The notes beneath the pieces were generated by a model. That model ran no database searches and was not told the origin of the DNA. It was given only the letters and a program-made list of their open reading frames with translations. A stretch of DNA of 28,849 nt from Dunaliella salina (taxonomy: Eukaryota; Chlorophyta; Chlorophyceae; Chlamydomonadales; Dunaliellaceae), in the NCBI GenBank assembly GCA_002284615.2, contig MU069464.1, positions 535,497 to 564,345 on the forward strand. The letters run 5' to 3'. How positions within the stretch are numbered: position 1 is the first letter of the stretch; every line of letters starts with the position of its first letter. Positions 9,740 through 18,762 of this stretch are shown piece after piece. The translations under genes were made by a program, and so were the position numbers.

Positions 9740-10135
9740 CCCCCGCTCCTCTCCTGCTCGCGTCTTCAAAGCATTGGAGTAAATCACCGCCATGCAGGTC
9801 ACTCCCGTGGGCAAGTGGAGGAGATGTACCTTAACCTTGTATTGATTGAAATGAGAAATGCCCCCCCGCTCCTCTCTACTCCTCCCCGCTCCTCTCTACT
9901 CCTCACGTCTTCAAAGCTTGGGAGCAAATCACCACCATGCAGGTCACTCCCGTGGGCAAGTGGAGGGGATGTACCTTAACCTTGTATTGATTGAAATGAG
10001 AATTGCAGGGGGGGTTGCGCCCCCCCTGCACCCCCCCGCTCCTCTCTACTCCTGCTCACGTCTTCAAAGCTTGGGAGCAAATCACCGCCATGCAGGTCAC
10101 TCCCGTGGGCAAGTGGAGGAGATGTACCTGCTTGG
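9740..10135. repeat. About 150 bp tandem repeat, three copies
   Basis: GTCTTCAAAGC occurs at 9762, 9907 and 10060 (spacings 145 and 153). Each copy continues with a shared AAATCACC(G/A)CCATGCAGGTCA block, CTCCCGTGGGCAAGTGGAGG and GATGTACCT. Linkers differ by C-rich (CCCCGCTCCTCTCTACT) expansions and a palindrome. On the minus strand each unit has a GAAGAC/GTGAGC donor-like site, which may be chance. Confidence 0.9.
10004..10030. repeat. Perfect inverted repeat, 11 bp arms and 5-nt loop
   Basis: TGCAGGGGGGG is followed by TTGCG and the exact complement CCCCCCCTGCA. Lies in the linker between the second and third minisatellite units. No gene end is adjacent, so a terminator role is not supported. 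Confidence 0.85.
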
Positions 10136-10244
10136 AGCCTGTTGCCATTTAGTTCCGCGTGCTTGCACTGGCTGGGGGATTGACCCGGGACATCCGGCAT
10201 CAGGGGGAAATTAGCTTCTGTTTCATACAATTTTTACACTCGGG

Positions 10245-10330
10245 GGTGGCCTGGGTGGCTCAAAGCTCTATTCTTTCAGTCAAACCTTACATGAACTATA
10301 AGGGACTTCGCCCAGGGGGGCTCCGCCCCA
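10245..10330. repeat. Short interspersed repeat, copy 1 (partner 11136-11230)
   Basis: Begins GGTGGCCTGGGTGGCTCAAAG, reads CTTTCAG in the middle, TGAACTATAAGGGACT, and ends with a GC-rich GGGGCTCCGCCCC block. The partner has the same order with a slightly longer middle. TGGCTCAAAG fits a pol III A-box consensus, but no B-box was found at proper spacing. Confidence 0.75.
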
Positions 10331-10387
10331 ATAACAGGTGCGATGACAGCAGTTGCAGACCTTGTTTGGAGACTGACAGAACCTGTT

Positions 10388-10545
<158 letters not shown>

Positions 10546-10631
10546 AAGATGCTTCAATGTGAGACACATGCAGCATGAATAATTCAGGAAGACATCACAT
10601 TATTCATCTACGGAGCATGTGTGCTACTTAC

Positions 10632-10852
10632 CATAGGTCCAAATAATCTTCATGCTGCCGCAGCTCCATGCGGTTGTTCAAAGCAAAGTCAGTTGCATCA
10701 TGATGGGCTGCCAACGCTGCTTCCTCTGCCTGCTGAGTCGCATAGCCTGGCTCATCCCATGATTGAGGTTGGGCTGCCTGCAGTTCTGCATGCTGAGCGT
10801 CTGGCTGTGCACTGCGACCCGCCCTTTCACGGGCCCGGGCGCGCCTGTTCAT
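10632..10852 (-). CDS. Possible coding exon with strong donor (unrecognised gene)
   Basis: On the minus strand a frame starting at ATG 10852 (MNRRARARERAGRSAQPDAQ) runs open, rich in Ala, Gln, Glu and His, to a consensus donor ATG/GTAAGT at 10631. The frame is also open upstream to about 10913, where ACAG or GCAG acceptors occur, so it could be a first or an internal exon. Downstream the intron would contain the GT microsatellite; I could not find the next exon. Composition on this strand is more protein-like than on the plus strand. No domain recognised. Confidence 0.35.
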
Positions 10853-11135
10853 CCCGTGTGCTGTCCAAATACTCCCGTCTCTGCTATGCTGCTGCAAGGG
10901 TCTGTAACCTATCGCTATCGGTTACGCGTCGATCACACTCTACCACGATAGCAGCAATGAATATTGACATAACGAAATTGAAACGCATTATAAAACAAAA
11001 ATGACAGTGCAACCCGTTCCCTCCAGATTTACCTCAGCTTGGCCACAGGGGGGGCTTGGCCGAGCAGCTGAGGGCAGAAGACATCTGGAATCAGCGCAAA
11101 ATTCGCTTTCAGATGGTGGTACTCTTATGACGGGA

Positions 11136-11230
11136 GGTGGCCTGAGTGGCTCAAAGCTTTATTCTTTCAGTGTTGACTGGCGTTGACTGCAGTGAACTAT
11201 AAGGGACTACGCCCCAGAGGGCTCCGCCCC
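11136..11230. repeat. Short interspersed repeat, copy 2 (partner 10245-10330)
   Basis: Same ordered blocks as copy 1: GGTGGCCTGAGTGGCTCAAAG, ATTCTTTCAG, TGAACTATAAGGGACTA and GGGCTCCGCCCC. Same orientation, about 890 bp apart. Confidence 0.75.
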
Positions 11231-11298
11231 AAAAATCCAGAGATTACCCTTACACAGCAACTAAACATAATGAAGTATCGTAAAGATACACTAACTTT

Positions 11299-11342
11299 GC
11301 CTTTAATGCCTTTAATGCCTTAAATGCCTTAAATGCCTTAAA
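11299..11342. repeat. 9 bp tandem repeat
   Basis: Five units of GCCTT(T/A)AAT. Confidence 0.85.
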
Positions 11343-11386
11343 ATTCAACTTTTTCCAGTTCTGGAAGATGCCCACCATGTTATGAT

Positions 11387-11906
11387 ATGGACCACAATGA
11401 CATGTACTCTTCAGGTATAAACTCAACAATGAGCGGGATGCACACCAACAGACACAATGCAGCCCCAAGTCTTTATACACAAGCCCTCAGTAAAGGCAGA
11501 AATGGCTCACCCCTTCAAGTTGGTATGGATGGCTGCAGTAACGAGAAACTCCTGGATCAGGGCATACAAGTCCCTGCAAACATATCAAGAGCTATACCAG
11601 ACTGGGTTTTCCCTCATGGTACTGGCTCCCCTGCCCAGCAACAAACCCGCCCTGACGCTATCTCTGTGCGTCCTATTCCAGGCAGACGAACTCACCTTGA
11701 TCCCTCCTCAAGACAGGGACATCCACCTTGTAGAACTCAAATTCTGTCCCGTCACAAACACCTTCATCAATCTAGAACGTGCAATGACCCAACATTCTCA
11801 TACCATGACTAGGCTTAAAACCCGCAGCTCAAGAAATCCAAACAGGAATAACAAAGTGACTTTGCGCGTCGTCTTAATTGGTGTGGCTGGCACCGTTTAC
11901 AATGAA
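11387..11906 (+). pseudogene. Family B LINE, left half (pre-RLE and RLE region)
   Basis: The first frame reads RHNAAPSLYTQALSKGRNG, GMDGCSNEKLL, IPDWVFPHGTG and then RPDAISVRP, the PD motif of the RLE. A frameshift near 11700 moves to a second frame with RDIHLVELKFCPVT, the ExK motif, then VTLRVVLIGVAGTVYNE. The coding match stops at 11906, exactly where a reverse-oriented family A tail begins. The missing continuation (tail of the B protein and the B 3' UTR) resumes at 14366. The PD and ExK residues are all present; the frameshift breaks the ORF. Confidence 0.7.
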
Positions 11907-12015
11907 AAGAAAAGAAAAACTATGTAGGCAGAGAAACACTCCCTAAATCGATTAAGAAAAAGAAGACACATTGGCACAAAAAAGAGCTGTGTGCCCTCTC
12001 CACCACAAGGTATGA
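11907..12015 (-). mobile_element. Family A 3' tail (copy in A3)
   Basis: Antisense to the plus strand it reads TGTGGTGGAGAGGGCACACAG, then CTCTTTTTTGTGCCAATGTG and GTTTCTCTGCCTACATAG, and ends TTTTTCTTTTC. The same order occurs in all other family A tails in the window (15165, 19381, 20994, 22222 and 22332). Confidence 0.75.
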
Positions 12016-13065
12016 CAAGGGGTGGGCGTTGCAAGCAACGCGGAAAATTGGCGAAGCCCACGCGAGCATCTGTGCATGCTTGATTGTGTGTGCATGTGTG
12101 TATGTGCATGCAGGTATGCATGGGTGCNNNNNNNNNNNNNNNNNNNNNNNNNNNNNNNNNNNNNNNNNNNNNNNNNNNNNNNNNNNNNNNNNNNNNNNNN
12201 NNNNNNNNNNNNNNNNNNNNNNNNNNNNNNNNNNNNNNNNNNNNNNNNNNNNNNNNNNNNNNNNNNNNNNNNNNNNNNNNNNNNNNNNNNNNNNNNNNNN
12301 NNNNNNNNNNNNNNNNNNNNNNNNNNNNNNNNNNNNNNNNNNNNNNNNNNGTGTGTGTGTGCGTGTATGTGTGTGTGTACAGCTGCAGTCCACCTGTGTG
12401 CAGTTGGCTCTCCGTTCACAACTCAATCGTCACCAAATCGTCCAGCTGCTGAGGGGGGAGCTCAAACCATATTAAAAAGTGCAACTTTCATTTTATAATC
12501 CATATCCCGTCAAAGACGAAGACCCCTTAATTAAAGTTTTGGGACACAGTACAGCACGTAACCGCGGGTCACCACGAACTTTTTTCCTGGCCTCCTCCGG
12601 ATGAGCGCTCTTGCTGGTGCAGCAGCGTTGTGGCATCAACGCCAATGAGGGAGAGAGGAGCTGACGAGGTGCCCTGGACGATGCTCTGGAGCCTGGTCAA
12701 AACCCCGCTTGGGCCAGCCAGCGCACCCCGTTCCCAATTGATTATGCTAAAATTACTAAAATATTGTTTTTGGCAATCCTAGCTCCTCGCAGTCACTGGG
12801 GTGACCCGCGCTTTTTTGCCTTTTGTTGGCAGAACGTAGCTCTGCATGCACCTGAGCCTTCCACAATCTGCAGAAAATCCTAAGATTTTTTTGTCTGGGC
12901 ATTTCAAATCTCAGAGCCTGAGGTGCAGTGAGTAGGCCTGAGGTGCAGTGAGTGGGCCACAGTGGCCTGGTGTGAGCAGAGGTGTGAAACTCGTAAAACA
13001 TTGAGCTTGCCACCTGAGGCAACGCCCTTCGGGCATCGCCTCTGAATGGGGGCTTTGCCAAAAAA
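12016..13065. other. DNA interrupting copy A3, with GT tract and assembly gap
   Basis: Contains a GT-rich microsatellite (about 12080-12127 and 12351-12380) around the gap. After it comes unassigned sequence, including an 18 bp direct repeat GCCTGAGGTGCAGTGAGT at 12916 and 12936. A plus frame (about 12677-12890) is open but unrecognised. No LINE coding match. Confidence 0.45.
12128..12350. other. Assembly gap (223 N)
   Basis: Run of N flanked by GT microsatellite on both sides, so the real length is uncertain. Frames drawn across it are meaningless. Confidence 0.99.
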
Positions 13066-14365
13066 TAGAAACCTTACGTGGATCTGGAGGGTTACCAGAG
13101 GCACCTGGCTCTAGAAGGGAAGTATTTTTGTTTTTGCGCGGCGTGTGGATACTAGTTTGTGGGAATATTGAATAGAATGGGCATGAAGTTGTTGAGCAAG
13201 CTGCGTGGCACGATGGAGATCCTTTCCTAGTTGTTTGAATTGCTTCAGGGTATGCTCAGTGTAAATAGTTCTACCTACACCCAGGAGAATAGGGTGAAGT
13301 GTAACAGCTACAGCATTTATGCTTTGCAAAGGTCTGCGAGCTGCTGCTTTGCCGCGTTCAACTGATGCTCTGGCCTTGCGTCTTCACAGAACTTGATTCC
13401 TGTTAGGTGCAAATGGCGTTCATTTGCATAAAGTTTATGGGGTTGCCTTATGCGGCTCGTTCTGGTGGTCCTTCGTGAGGAGCTGTGCAAAGCATGATGG
13501 GAATGGGTAGGAGAAACACCGTTAAAAGTATGATTGGCATTAAAAGGGTGATCAAAACAGCATCTGGTCGACTGGAGTTGAGTCCTTTCCTATGTGGAAG
13601 GTTACAAGGGAAGAAGTAAGCAGGTGAAATTCTGTTTGAGGCATGTGTAGGGAGTTGGAGGTTGTTTTGAGCAAGCTTAAAGTCGCTTACAATATCTGTG
13701 TAGACCAGGCCTGCCCCTACAGGGCGTTTGCTGAGGGCTTTTGTAATCATTCTGCCTGCAATGTTATGGCGTTCAGTTCTCATGTTGAAGATGATATGGT
13801 TTTGGCAGCCTGAGAGCATGTGTAGTGCGCTGTCCAAATGATGGCAGCCTGGGAGTGGGCAAGATGGATAAGTTGACTTTTTGAAACGTTCTGCATGTTT
13901 TTGGTTGTGGAGGGTGCCTGTGCGGTACTGCAGGATGGTTTGCTTCATGGATACAGACATGTTGGGCATGTTTCTGAAGGCATTGCTGATTTTTTACCTA
14001 CTTGCGGTAATAAGTTTTAAAAGTAAAGGTAGTAACCTGTTTTGGCATTGGCAGATTTAAGCTTGTGTTTAGCATGCATGTGGGATTTGAGGGCATCTTT
14101 AAAATTGGGGAAATAGGTGAGCATGTGGGTGGGTGGTTGACCCGCAGATGTGCCTGCAGCATGCACTCTTTCTTCCTTGGCTAACCAGAAAATATTTGTA
14201 AGTGGATTTCCACCAGGACCTGCACCAGGGATCTCGGTGTCTGCCACGCAGTTCTGGGCTTGTTTTGCCTGATGTCTTGCAATAGCATCTGCACATTCAT
14301 TTCCAGCGATGCCGACATGAAACTTCACTTTGTAAATTCGAATTTTGGTATGGAAGTCTCTATGA
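13066..14365 (-). pseudogene. Coding remnant of copy A3: RNase H end, CCHC, RLE
   Basis: From high to low coordinates: RNase H C-terminal part (IRIYKVKFHVGIAGNECADA, with the last catalytic Asp kept but the conserved SH changed to FH), the inter-domain segment (NIFWLAKEERVHAAG), the zinc motif C-x4-C-x7-H-x4-C (SCPLPGCHHLDSALHMLSGC, intact), the ALSK and NLQLPTHASNR segments, the RLE PD motif (RPDAVLIT), and after a frameshift near 13560 a KFCED segment where the catalytic Glu of the ExK motif appears as Gly (GIK instead of EIK). The C-terminal block HPILLGVGRTIYTEHTLKQF follows. Stops and frameshifts split it into three frames. Non-functional. Confidence 0.75.
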
Positions 14366-14860
14366 TTTCTATGATTATACAATCTAACCTCCTATGAATC
14401 TTGTCTTATGAATCTTGCCTTACTGAACAAAGAGCCAATTCACTTGCAGCCAAACTTAGGGACCATGCCATTCAAAGATTAACCACTATCAAAAACAGCA
14501 GACACGCTCTTTGCAATCAGGGGACTTCCGGGAGGGGGTTTGCTGGGCGCGCGGCGGCGGAGGACGGAAGAAGGAGAGTCCGAGCGTCCCGAGGCATGGC
14601 GAGCAACCCTCCAGATCCCCATTAGATCTGGTCCTGGCTCTCTCCTAGGCTAGCTGTGTCTAGTGTAGGTTCTGAGGGCCTTCTGGTGAGGCCTCTAGCT
14701 TTCCAGTTAGAGGACCTTCCTTTAATTAACGGGGCCTTTGGCTTGCGTAGACTTTTTTTTTTTGGTGAGGCCTATGCTAGCTTGTTGGTTAAGGGACCTT
14801 CCCTTAATGCGTGCGACCTGGCTTGCGTAGACTTTTCTTTCCTTTTCTTTTCTAACAGAC
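14366..14860 (+). mobile_element. Family B LINE, right half with duplicated 3' tail
   Basis: Resumes the B element interrupted at 11906: HAIQRLTTIKNSRHAL matches HAIQNLTSINKNRHAL of the uninterrupted copy at 15390-16480. This is followed by a GC-rich GAGAGTCCG block, CCCCATTAG, TCTCCTAGGCTAGCTGTG, and a terminal unit present twice in tandem (14685-14763 and 14764-14842). The element ends in an ACTTTTCTTTCCTTTTCTTTT run. It is the same element as 11387-11906. Confidence 0.65.
14685..14842 (+). repeat. Tandem duplication of the family B 3' terminal unit
   Basis: Two units of 79 bp, each starting GGTGAGGCCT, containing GGACCTTCC(T/C)TTAAT and CCTGGCTTGCGTAGACTTTT or a close variant, and ending in a T-rich run. 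The copy at 16380-16475 has a single unit. Confidence 0.75.
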
Positions 14861-15389
14861 TGGAACAGGCTCCATGCCCATTCCATGCCATATGCACATA
14901 AGCCTAGCTCAAATGGAAAGGAAGACAAATCTTCACAGGCCCTCCACTGCATTGCAGACGTGTTCCATATTTAGCACCTGCTAATTAGGCTAGCAGGGGC
15001 CTCATCAAGGATCCTCAGAAAAGGTGTATTATTGCTGCAAGACATTCCCTAATCATGTTGCTCTGAAGCATGCTTTGCGCAAAGCTGCCAGAGGCCCATC
15101 AGACTCACAATAGCTTCGTATCCTCAGAGGTAGATTCACGGCTCTTTGGTACGTGATATCTCCTTTTCAAAACAAAAAAAATAACTACATATAAAGTGAA
15201 AACTCTCCCTACATAGACACATTGGCTGAAGGAGCCATGAGTCTCCCTCACCAGAAGATGAGAGGGAAGTTTTTGCATACCTGCTTGCATAGTTTCCTGT
15301 ATCGACGCTGTGAGGCTTATTGTTGAGCATTAAGCCCCTTGTATTTTTGCAGTATTTTCACAGTATTTGACTTCCATCAGGTGACCGTT
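14861..15389. other. Mostly unassigned; contains decayed family A tails in inverted arrangement
   Basis: Nothing recognised at 14861-15124. At 15125-15160 the plus strand has a CACGGCTCTTTGG block like the sense strand of the A tail. At 15165-15262 the minus strand carries a more complete A tail (AACTACATA, ACTCTCCCTACAT, ACACATTGGCT). The two halves are in opposite orientation. No coding part is attached. Confidence 0.45.
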
Positions 15390-16480
15390 CTCACATTCGA
15401 TCCATAGGGTGCAATTCAGGAATATGTCATGTATATTTACACCCATGGAGCATACTACCCAGCAATATTGCACAGGCACCCTTTTCAACCAAAAACATGC
15501 AGTCCTTATAAAAAGGTCCACTGACCCATCATATCCTCTCTCAGGCTGTCATCAATTGGACAGCGCGCTTCACATGCTTTCAGGCTGCCAAAATTAAATC
15601 ATCCCTAACATGAAAATTGAACGCCATAACATTGCTGGCAGCCCTCAATAAAGGCCAGTATGGTCCATCCCTTATTAGTATGGATGGCTGCAGGAATGAG
15701 AAACTCCAGGAACAGAGCGTGCAAGTCCCTGAGGACATAACACGAGGTATTCCTAACTGGGTATTCCCTAACGGTACTGGCTCCTCAGCCCGCCTCCGAA
15801 GCCGCCCGGATGCTATTTTTGTGCGCTCTATGCCAGGCCAATGAGTCCACCTTGATCCCTCGAAGATCCTTGATTGTGACATGGACATCCACCTTGTTGA
15901 ATTGAAATCCTGCCCCGACACCAATCCCTTCATCACTTTGGAGCGTGCAGCAGCTCAACATTCTCAAACTGTAACCAGACCTAAACCCCGCAGGTCAAGA
16001 AATCCAAACAGGAATAACACAGTGACTCTGCATATCAGCTTAATTGGTGTGGTTAGCACTATTTACAATGAATACATAATCAAACCTCTTATGAACTTGG
16101 GCCTTATTAAGCAAAAATTTAGCTGCCATGCCATCCAAAACTTGACATCCATCAATAAAAACAGACATGCTCTTCATTTGCAAGGGGCTTGGGGGGGGAA
16201 TTCGCTAGGCGATCAGTGGTGAAGAGCAGGAGAAGGAGAGTCCGGGCGTCCAGGAGCATGGCAAACAAACCCCCAGATCCGCATTAGCTTCCTTTCTGGC
16301 TTTCTCCTAGGCTAGCTGTGCCTAGTGTACATTAATGTACACTATTAAACACTATTATAAAATGTTTAGAGGGCCTTTTGGTGAGAGCTCTAACTTTCCA
16401 GTTAGGGGACCTTCCCTTAATGCACTTTGCCTCTGGCTTGCATAAACTTTCCTTTTTTATTTCCATTTTTTTTTCTTTTG
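15390..16480 (+). pseudogene. Family B LINE, CCHC to 3' tail, uninterrupted
   Basis: Reads, with frameshifts, QFRNMSCIFTPME, LFNQKHAVLIKRSTDPS, then the zinc motif with its first Cys changed (YPLSGCHQLDSALHMLSGC), an in-frame stop at about 15594, GMDGC-like and IPNWVFPNGTG segments, RPDAIFVRSMPG (PD motif), a stop at 15842, then MDIHLVELKSCPDT (ExK motif), TIYNEYIIKPLMNLG and HAIQNLTSINKNRHAL. The B tail follows from about 16270 and ends near 16475 in a T-rich run. PD and ExK residues survive although the zinc motif and frame are broken. The PD-to-Glu distance is about 29 residues. It serves as the template for joining the split B copy at 11387/14366. Confidence 0.7.
16324..16343. repeat. Perfect 20 bp palindrome inside the B tail
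   Basis: AGTGTACATTAATGTACACT is its own reverse complement. It lies in about 33 bp that the B copy at 14660 lacks, between TAGTGTA and GAGGGCC. Confidence 0.85.
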
Positions 16481-16482
16481 CT

Positions 16483-16530
16483 GGTAGAATGATTACGAAA
16501 GCACTTAGCAAAAGTCCATGGGGAGCAGTG
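16483..16530 (+). mobile_element. Family A LINE copy A4, left fragment
   Basis: GGTAGAATGATTACGAAAGC and the following codons give GRMITKALSKSPWGA, matching AGRMIAKALSKCPAGAG of A1 (and GRMITKALSKRPVGAG of A3). It begins directly after the T-rich end of the B element and breaks at 16530. The next part of the A protein is found at 18755 on the same strand. Confidence 0.55.
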
Positions 16531-18754
16531 TCTTTTTCTTCGTTTTGGCAGAATCAAGATTTCAATACTTTAAGGGAAATCCCCCTTCTTGAGAAGTGCT
16601 TTAATTACTTTGCCCCCCACCCCCAAGCCAAGCCCGCCGCGAGGCCGCAGGCCTTGTGGCAGAGTAGGTTCCTCACTTGCAATGCTGCCCTTTATCATGC
16701 CTTTGTGCTCCAAGTACTTCATTGCAAGCACAATTGAAAGGTTGTCATCATCATGAGATGATGAGCATTGCACACTGACCACTCAATCAAGCCAAACACT
16801 TCCAACATCCATGCATATCCAAGTTTTCAAATGCTTTGGAAGGGTTGCGTCATTTGCGATTCGCAATTTAGAAACGCACAAAACGGCTTGAAATTTATGA
16901 GCTGTTAAGACTGCTGTTTGGAGTCCGCGTTAAAAATTGTTGGCCAAAATTGCTGGCAGGCTCTTGTTACACTTGGTGACGCACCATCCATGCCTACAGG
17001 CTGAGCCGTATGCTATACATCCCACGCAGCCACCTTTTTTTTTCCATTACATGAGCGGCCCCCAGCAGGAACCTGACAGCAGAAGAAGAGCCGCAAGAAG
17101 AAGCGAGAACAAGAGACGCTGAAACGCAACTCAAGAAAAGGACCAGCCCTCCTGAGAACCCACGGAGAAAGGACAAGGCAAGGCCAAGCTGCCAAAAGCA
17201 CGCGGGAGAGCAGTTGCAGGAGGGAAACTTACCTCAAGCAGGAAACAACACCCCAAACTCCACCCAAGCAAGCGGCAGAAGGAAAACTGATCAGACCGAG
17301 AAGGACACAAGCCCAGAAAAAAGGCAAGGCCACCAAAAGCAACAAAGACAGAAGAGACCCACACAGAGTTGAGGCCCACACAGAGAAGGGACAGCGGGGA
17401 GCTGAAGTTAAGCGAGCAGAGAGCAGCCAGGCAGGCGAACGAAGGCTGACTAGCAAGGAAACAGAAGCAAGGCAACTACAGAACTGAGAGAGGCAAACGC
17501 AGAAGGAAGCAAGGAGAGGCTAACTCGGCCAAAGATCCCTACTGACGGGCGGCTACTCACAGCTAACCTAACACCCCCCCACCCCCCAAAGCGCCCCACT
17601 CCAGCCACAGACCGGAATTTAACCCCTCCTCCACACAAGACCACACCACACCGAAGCCGCTCGGTCACCTCAACACCACTAAACTACACTCCGGACTGTT
17701 AACTTGGGGGCCTGACCAGAACCATCACCATGACTGGTCCAATTGCCCCCACTGGCCACCGATGGGGCCTTCATGAGCTACTTGCTGAACAGCAAGGAAA
17801 GGGTGGTCAGCTTGGATCTTGTCCCAGCCCTTCGGCAAGATCTTGGTGGAGGCAAAATCCTGCAGGGAGCAAAGAAAGTTGAGGAGGGCAAACCTCCTGG
17901 CCCTCTCCGCGGTGCTCACTTGACCAGGCTGCGGCTGGTGCTGCTCTTGGGGCTGATGTTGCTGCTGCTGCTGCTCCTGGGGCTGATGTTGCTGTTGTTG
18001 CTGCTGCTGCTCCGGCTGCTGCTGCTCGTGATGATGATCCTGCTGCTGCTCCAGCTGCTGCTGCTCGTAATGTTGATCCTGTTGCTGCTGATGCTGTTGC
18101 TGCTGCTGCTGCTGCTGCTGCTCACGCTGTTGATCCTGCTGCAGCTGCTGCTGCTGTTGCTGTTGTTGTTCCTGGGGCTGATGTTGCTGCTGCTGCTGCT
18201 GCTCCGGCTGCTGCTGTTGCTGCTCTGGCTGCTGCTGCTCGTGATGATGATCCTGCTGCTGCTCCGGCTGCTGCTGCTGCTGCTGCTGCTCACGATGTTG
18301 ATCCTGTTGTTGCTGCTGCTGTTGCTGCTGCTGCTGCTCACGATGTTGATCCTGCTGCAGCAGCTGCTGCTGCTGCTGGTGCTGCTTCCTTTCTCTTTTT
18401 GGCAGAAGGTTACCTCTTGGTTCAAACGTTGGGTGGGGAACGGTTAGGGGAAGCTGGGACAGCCCCTCCTGGAAGGGTCCTAGCACTTTTTTTCGGCGCC
18501 GACAAAACTCGAACCGGTGGATAAGTGGTCCATGAGTGTAATTCAGTGCGCCACCTGAACCCCTCGATCCCCAGGTCGACTCCTGGTGCAGACAAAGTCC
18601 CTGCCATGGCTTGGCCACCAAGACCCTACCTGCGAAGGGCATCGCCCATTTTAATACGAACCCCAGCCTCCAATCCCGGATTTTAATACGATCGTATTGG
18701 CAATACGCGAAACAAAAACACTGATGGGGAGCAGGCCTGGGCAACAAAGACATA
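16531..18754. other. Segment interrupting copy A4
   Basis: About 2.2 kb between the two halves of A4, the halves missing only about 25-35 bp of A sequence. It contains unassigned DNA (16531-17040), a purine-rich plus strand (17080-17560; Lys/Glu/Arg-rich in one frame but with stops), a C-rich stretch (17565-17640), and the CAG-rich ORF. No terminal inverted repeats or clear target-site duplication were identified. Confidence 0.4.
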
Positions 18755-18762
18755 GGAAGCAA
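17725..18762 (-). CDS. Gln-rich ORF (345 codons), possible exon of an unrecognised gene
   Basis: The minus frame begins with about 125 residues of mixed composition, then a 170-residue Gln-rich block built from recurring DQHREQQQ, DHHHEQQQPEQQQ and HQPQEQQQ units (a roughly 50-residue segment appears twice), and ends with a normal-looking tail containing STAERARRFALLNFLCSLQD and PKGWDKIQADHPF. CAG dominates and the interruptions fall in codon-sized steps. Shifted frames (Ser-rich on minus, Leu-rich on plus) are also open, as expected for CAG/CTG repeats. The C-terminal tail is the best argument for coding. The upstream end overlaps family A4 sequence at 18755-18762, so the first codons are not original. 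Function unknown; coding status uncertain. Confidence 0.38.
   Translation of the reverse strand: MLPMSLLPRPAPHQCFCFAYCQYDRIKIRDWRLGFVLKWAMPFAGRVLVAKPWQGLCLHQESTWGSRGSGGALNYTHGPLIHRFEFCRRRKKVLGPFQEGLSQLPLTVPHPTFEPRGNLLPKRERKQHQQQQQLLQQDQHREQQQQQQQQQQQDQHREQQQQQQQPEQQQDHHHEQQQPEQQQQQPEQQQQQQHQPQEQQQQQQQQLQQDQQREQQQQQQQQQHQQQQDQHYEQQQLEQQQDHHHEQQQPEQQQQQQQHQPQEQQQQQHQPQEQHQPQPGQVSTAERARRFALLNFLCSLQDFASTKILPKGWDKIQADHPFLAVQQVAHEGPIGGQWGQLDQSW
18497..18563 (-). other. tRNA-like pol III box pair (weak)
   Basis: On the minus strand TGGCGCACTG fits an A-box and, 38 nt later, GGTTCGAGTTT fits a B-box. The T-stem does not pair and no acceptor stem forms, so this is not a tRNA gene. It could be a decayed tRNA-derived SINE head or chance. 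It lies inside the Gln-rich ORF's N-terminal part. Confidence 0.25.

Larger units (their letters stand above)
11907..14365 (-). mobile_element. Family A LINE copy A3, inserted into the B element and 5'-truncated
   Basis: The minus-strand copy runs from RNase H (14365) to the pyrimidine-rich 3' tail (ending 11907). The B element is contiguous across it: left half ends TTTACAATGAA (11896-11906), right half begins TTTCTATGATT (14366-14376), a possible decayed target-site duplication of about 11 bp. The A sequence is interrupted between 12016 and 13065 by other DNA that includes a microsatellite and the assembly gap. The order of events is therefore B first, A inserted into it, then or simultaneously other DNA. 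Confidence 0.6.

Noticed and set aside
10168..10182. A second B-box-like motif (GGGTCAATCCC on the minus strand)
   Set aside because: No A-box at workable distance and no cloverleaf.
11920..12498. ORFs spanning the N gap
   Set aside because: Most of the protein is undefined sequence; both flanks are LINE tail or microsatellite.
17131..17668. Minus-strand hydrophobic Cys/Leu/Phe ORFs
   Set aside because: They are the complement of a purine-rich strand, which gives Leu/Ser/Phe/Cys strings by composition.
18497..18563. A tRNA gene on the minus strand
   Set aside because: A- and B-box-like motifs exist but no acceptor or T-stem pairing; reported only as a weak motif pair.
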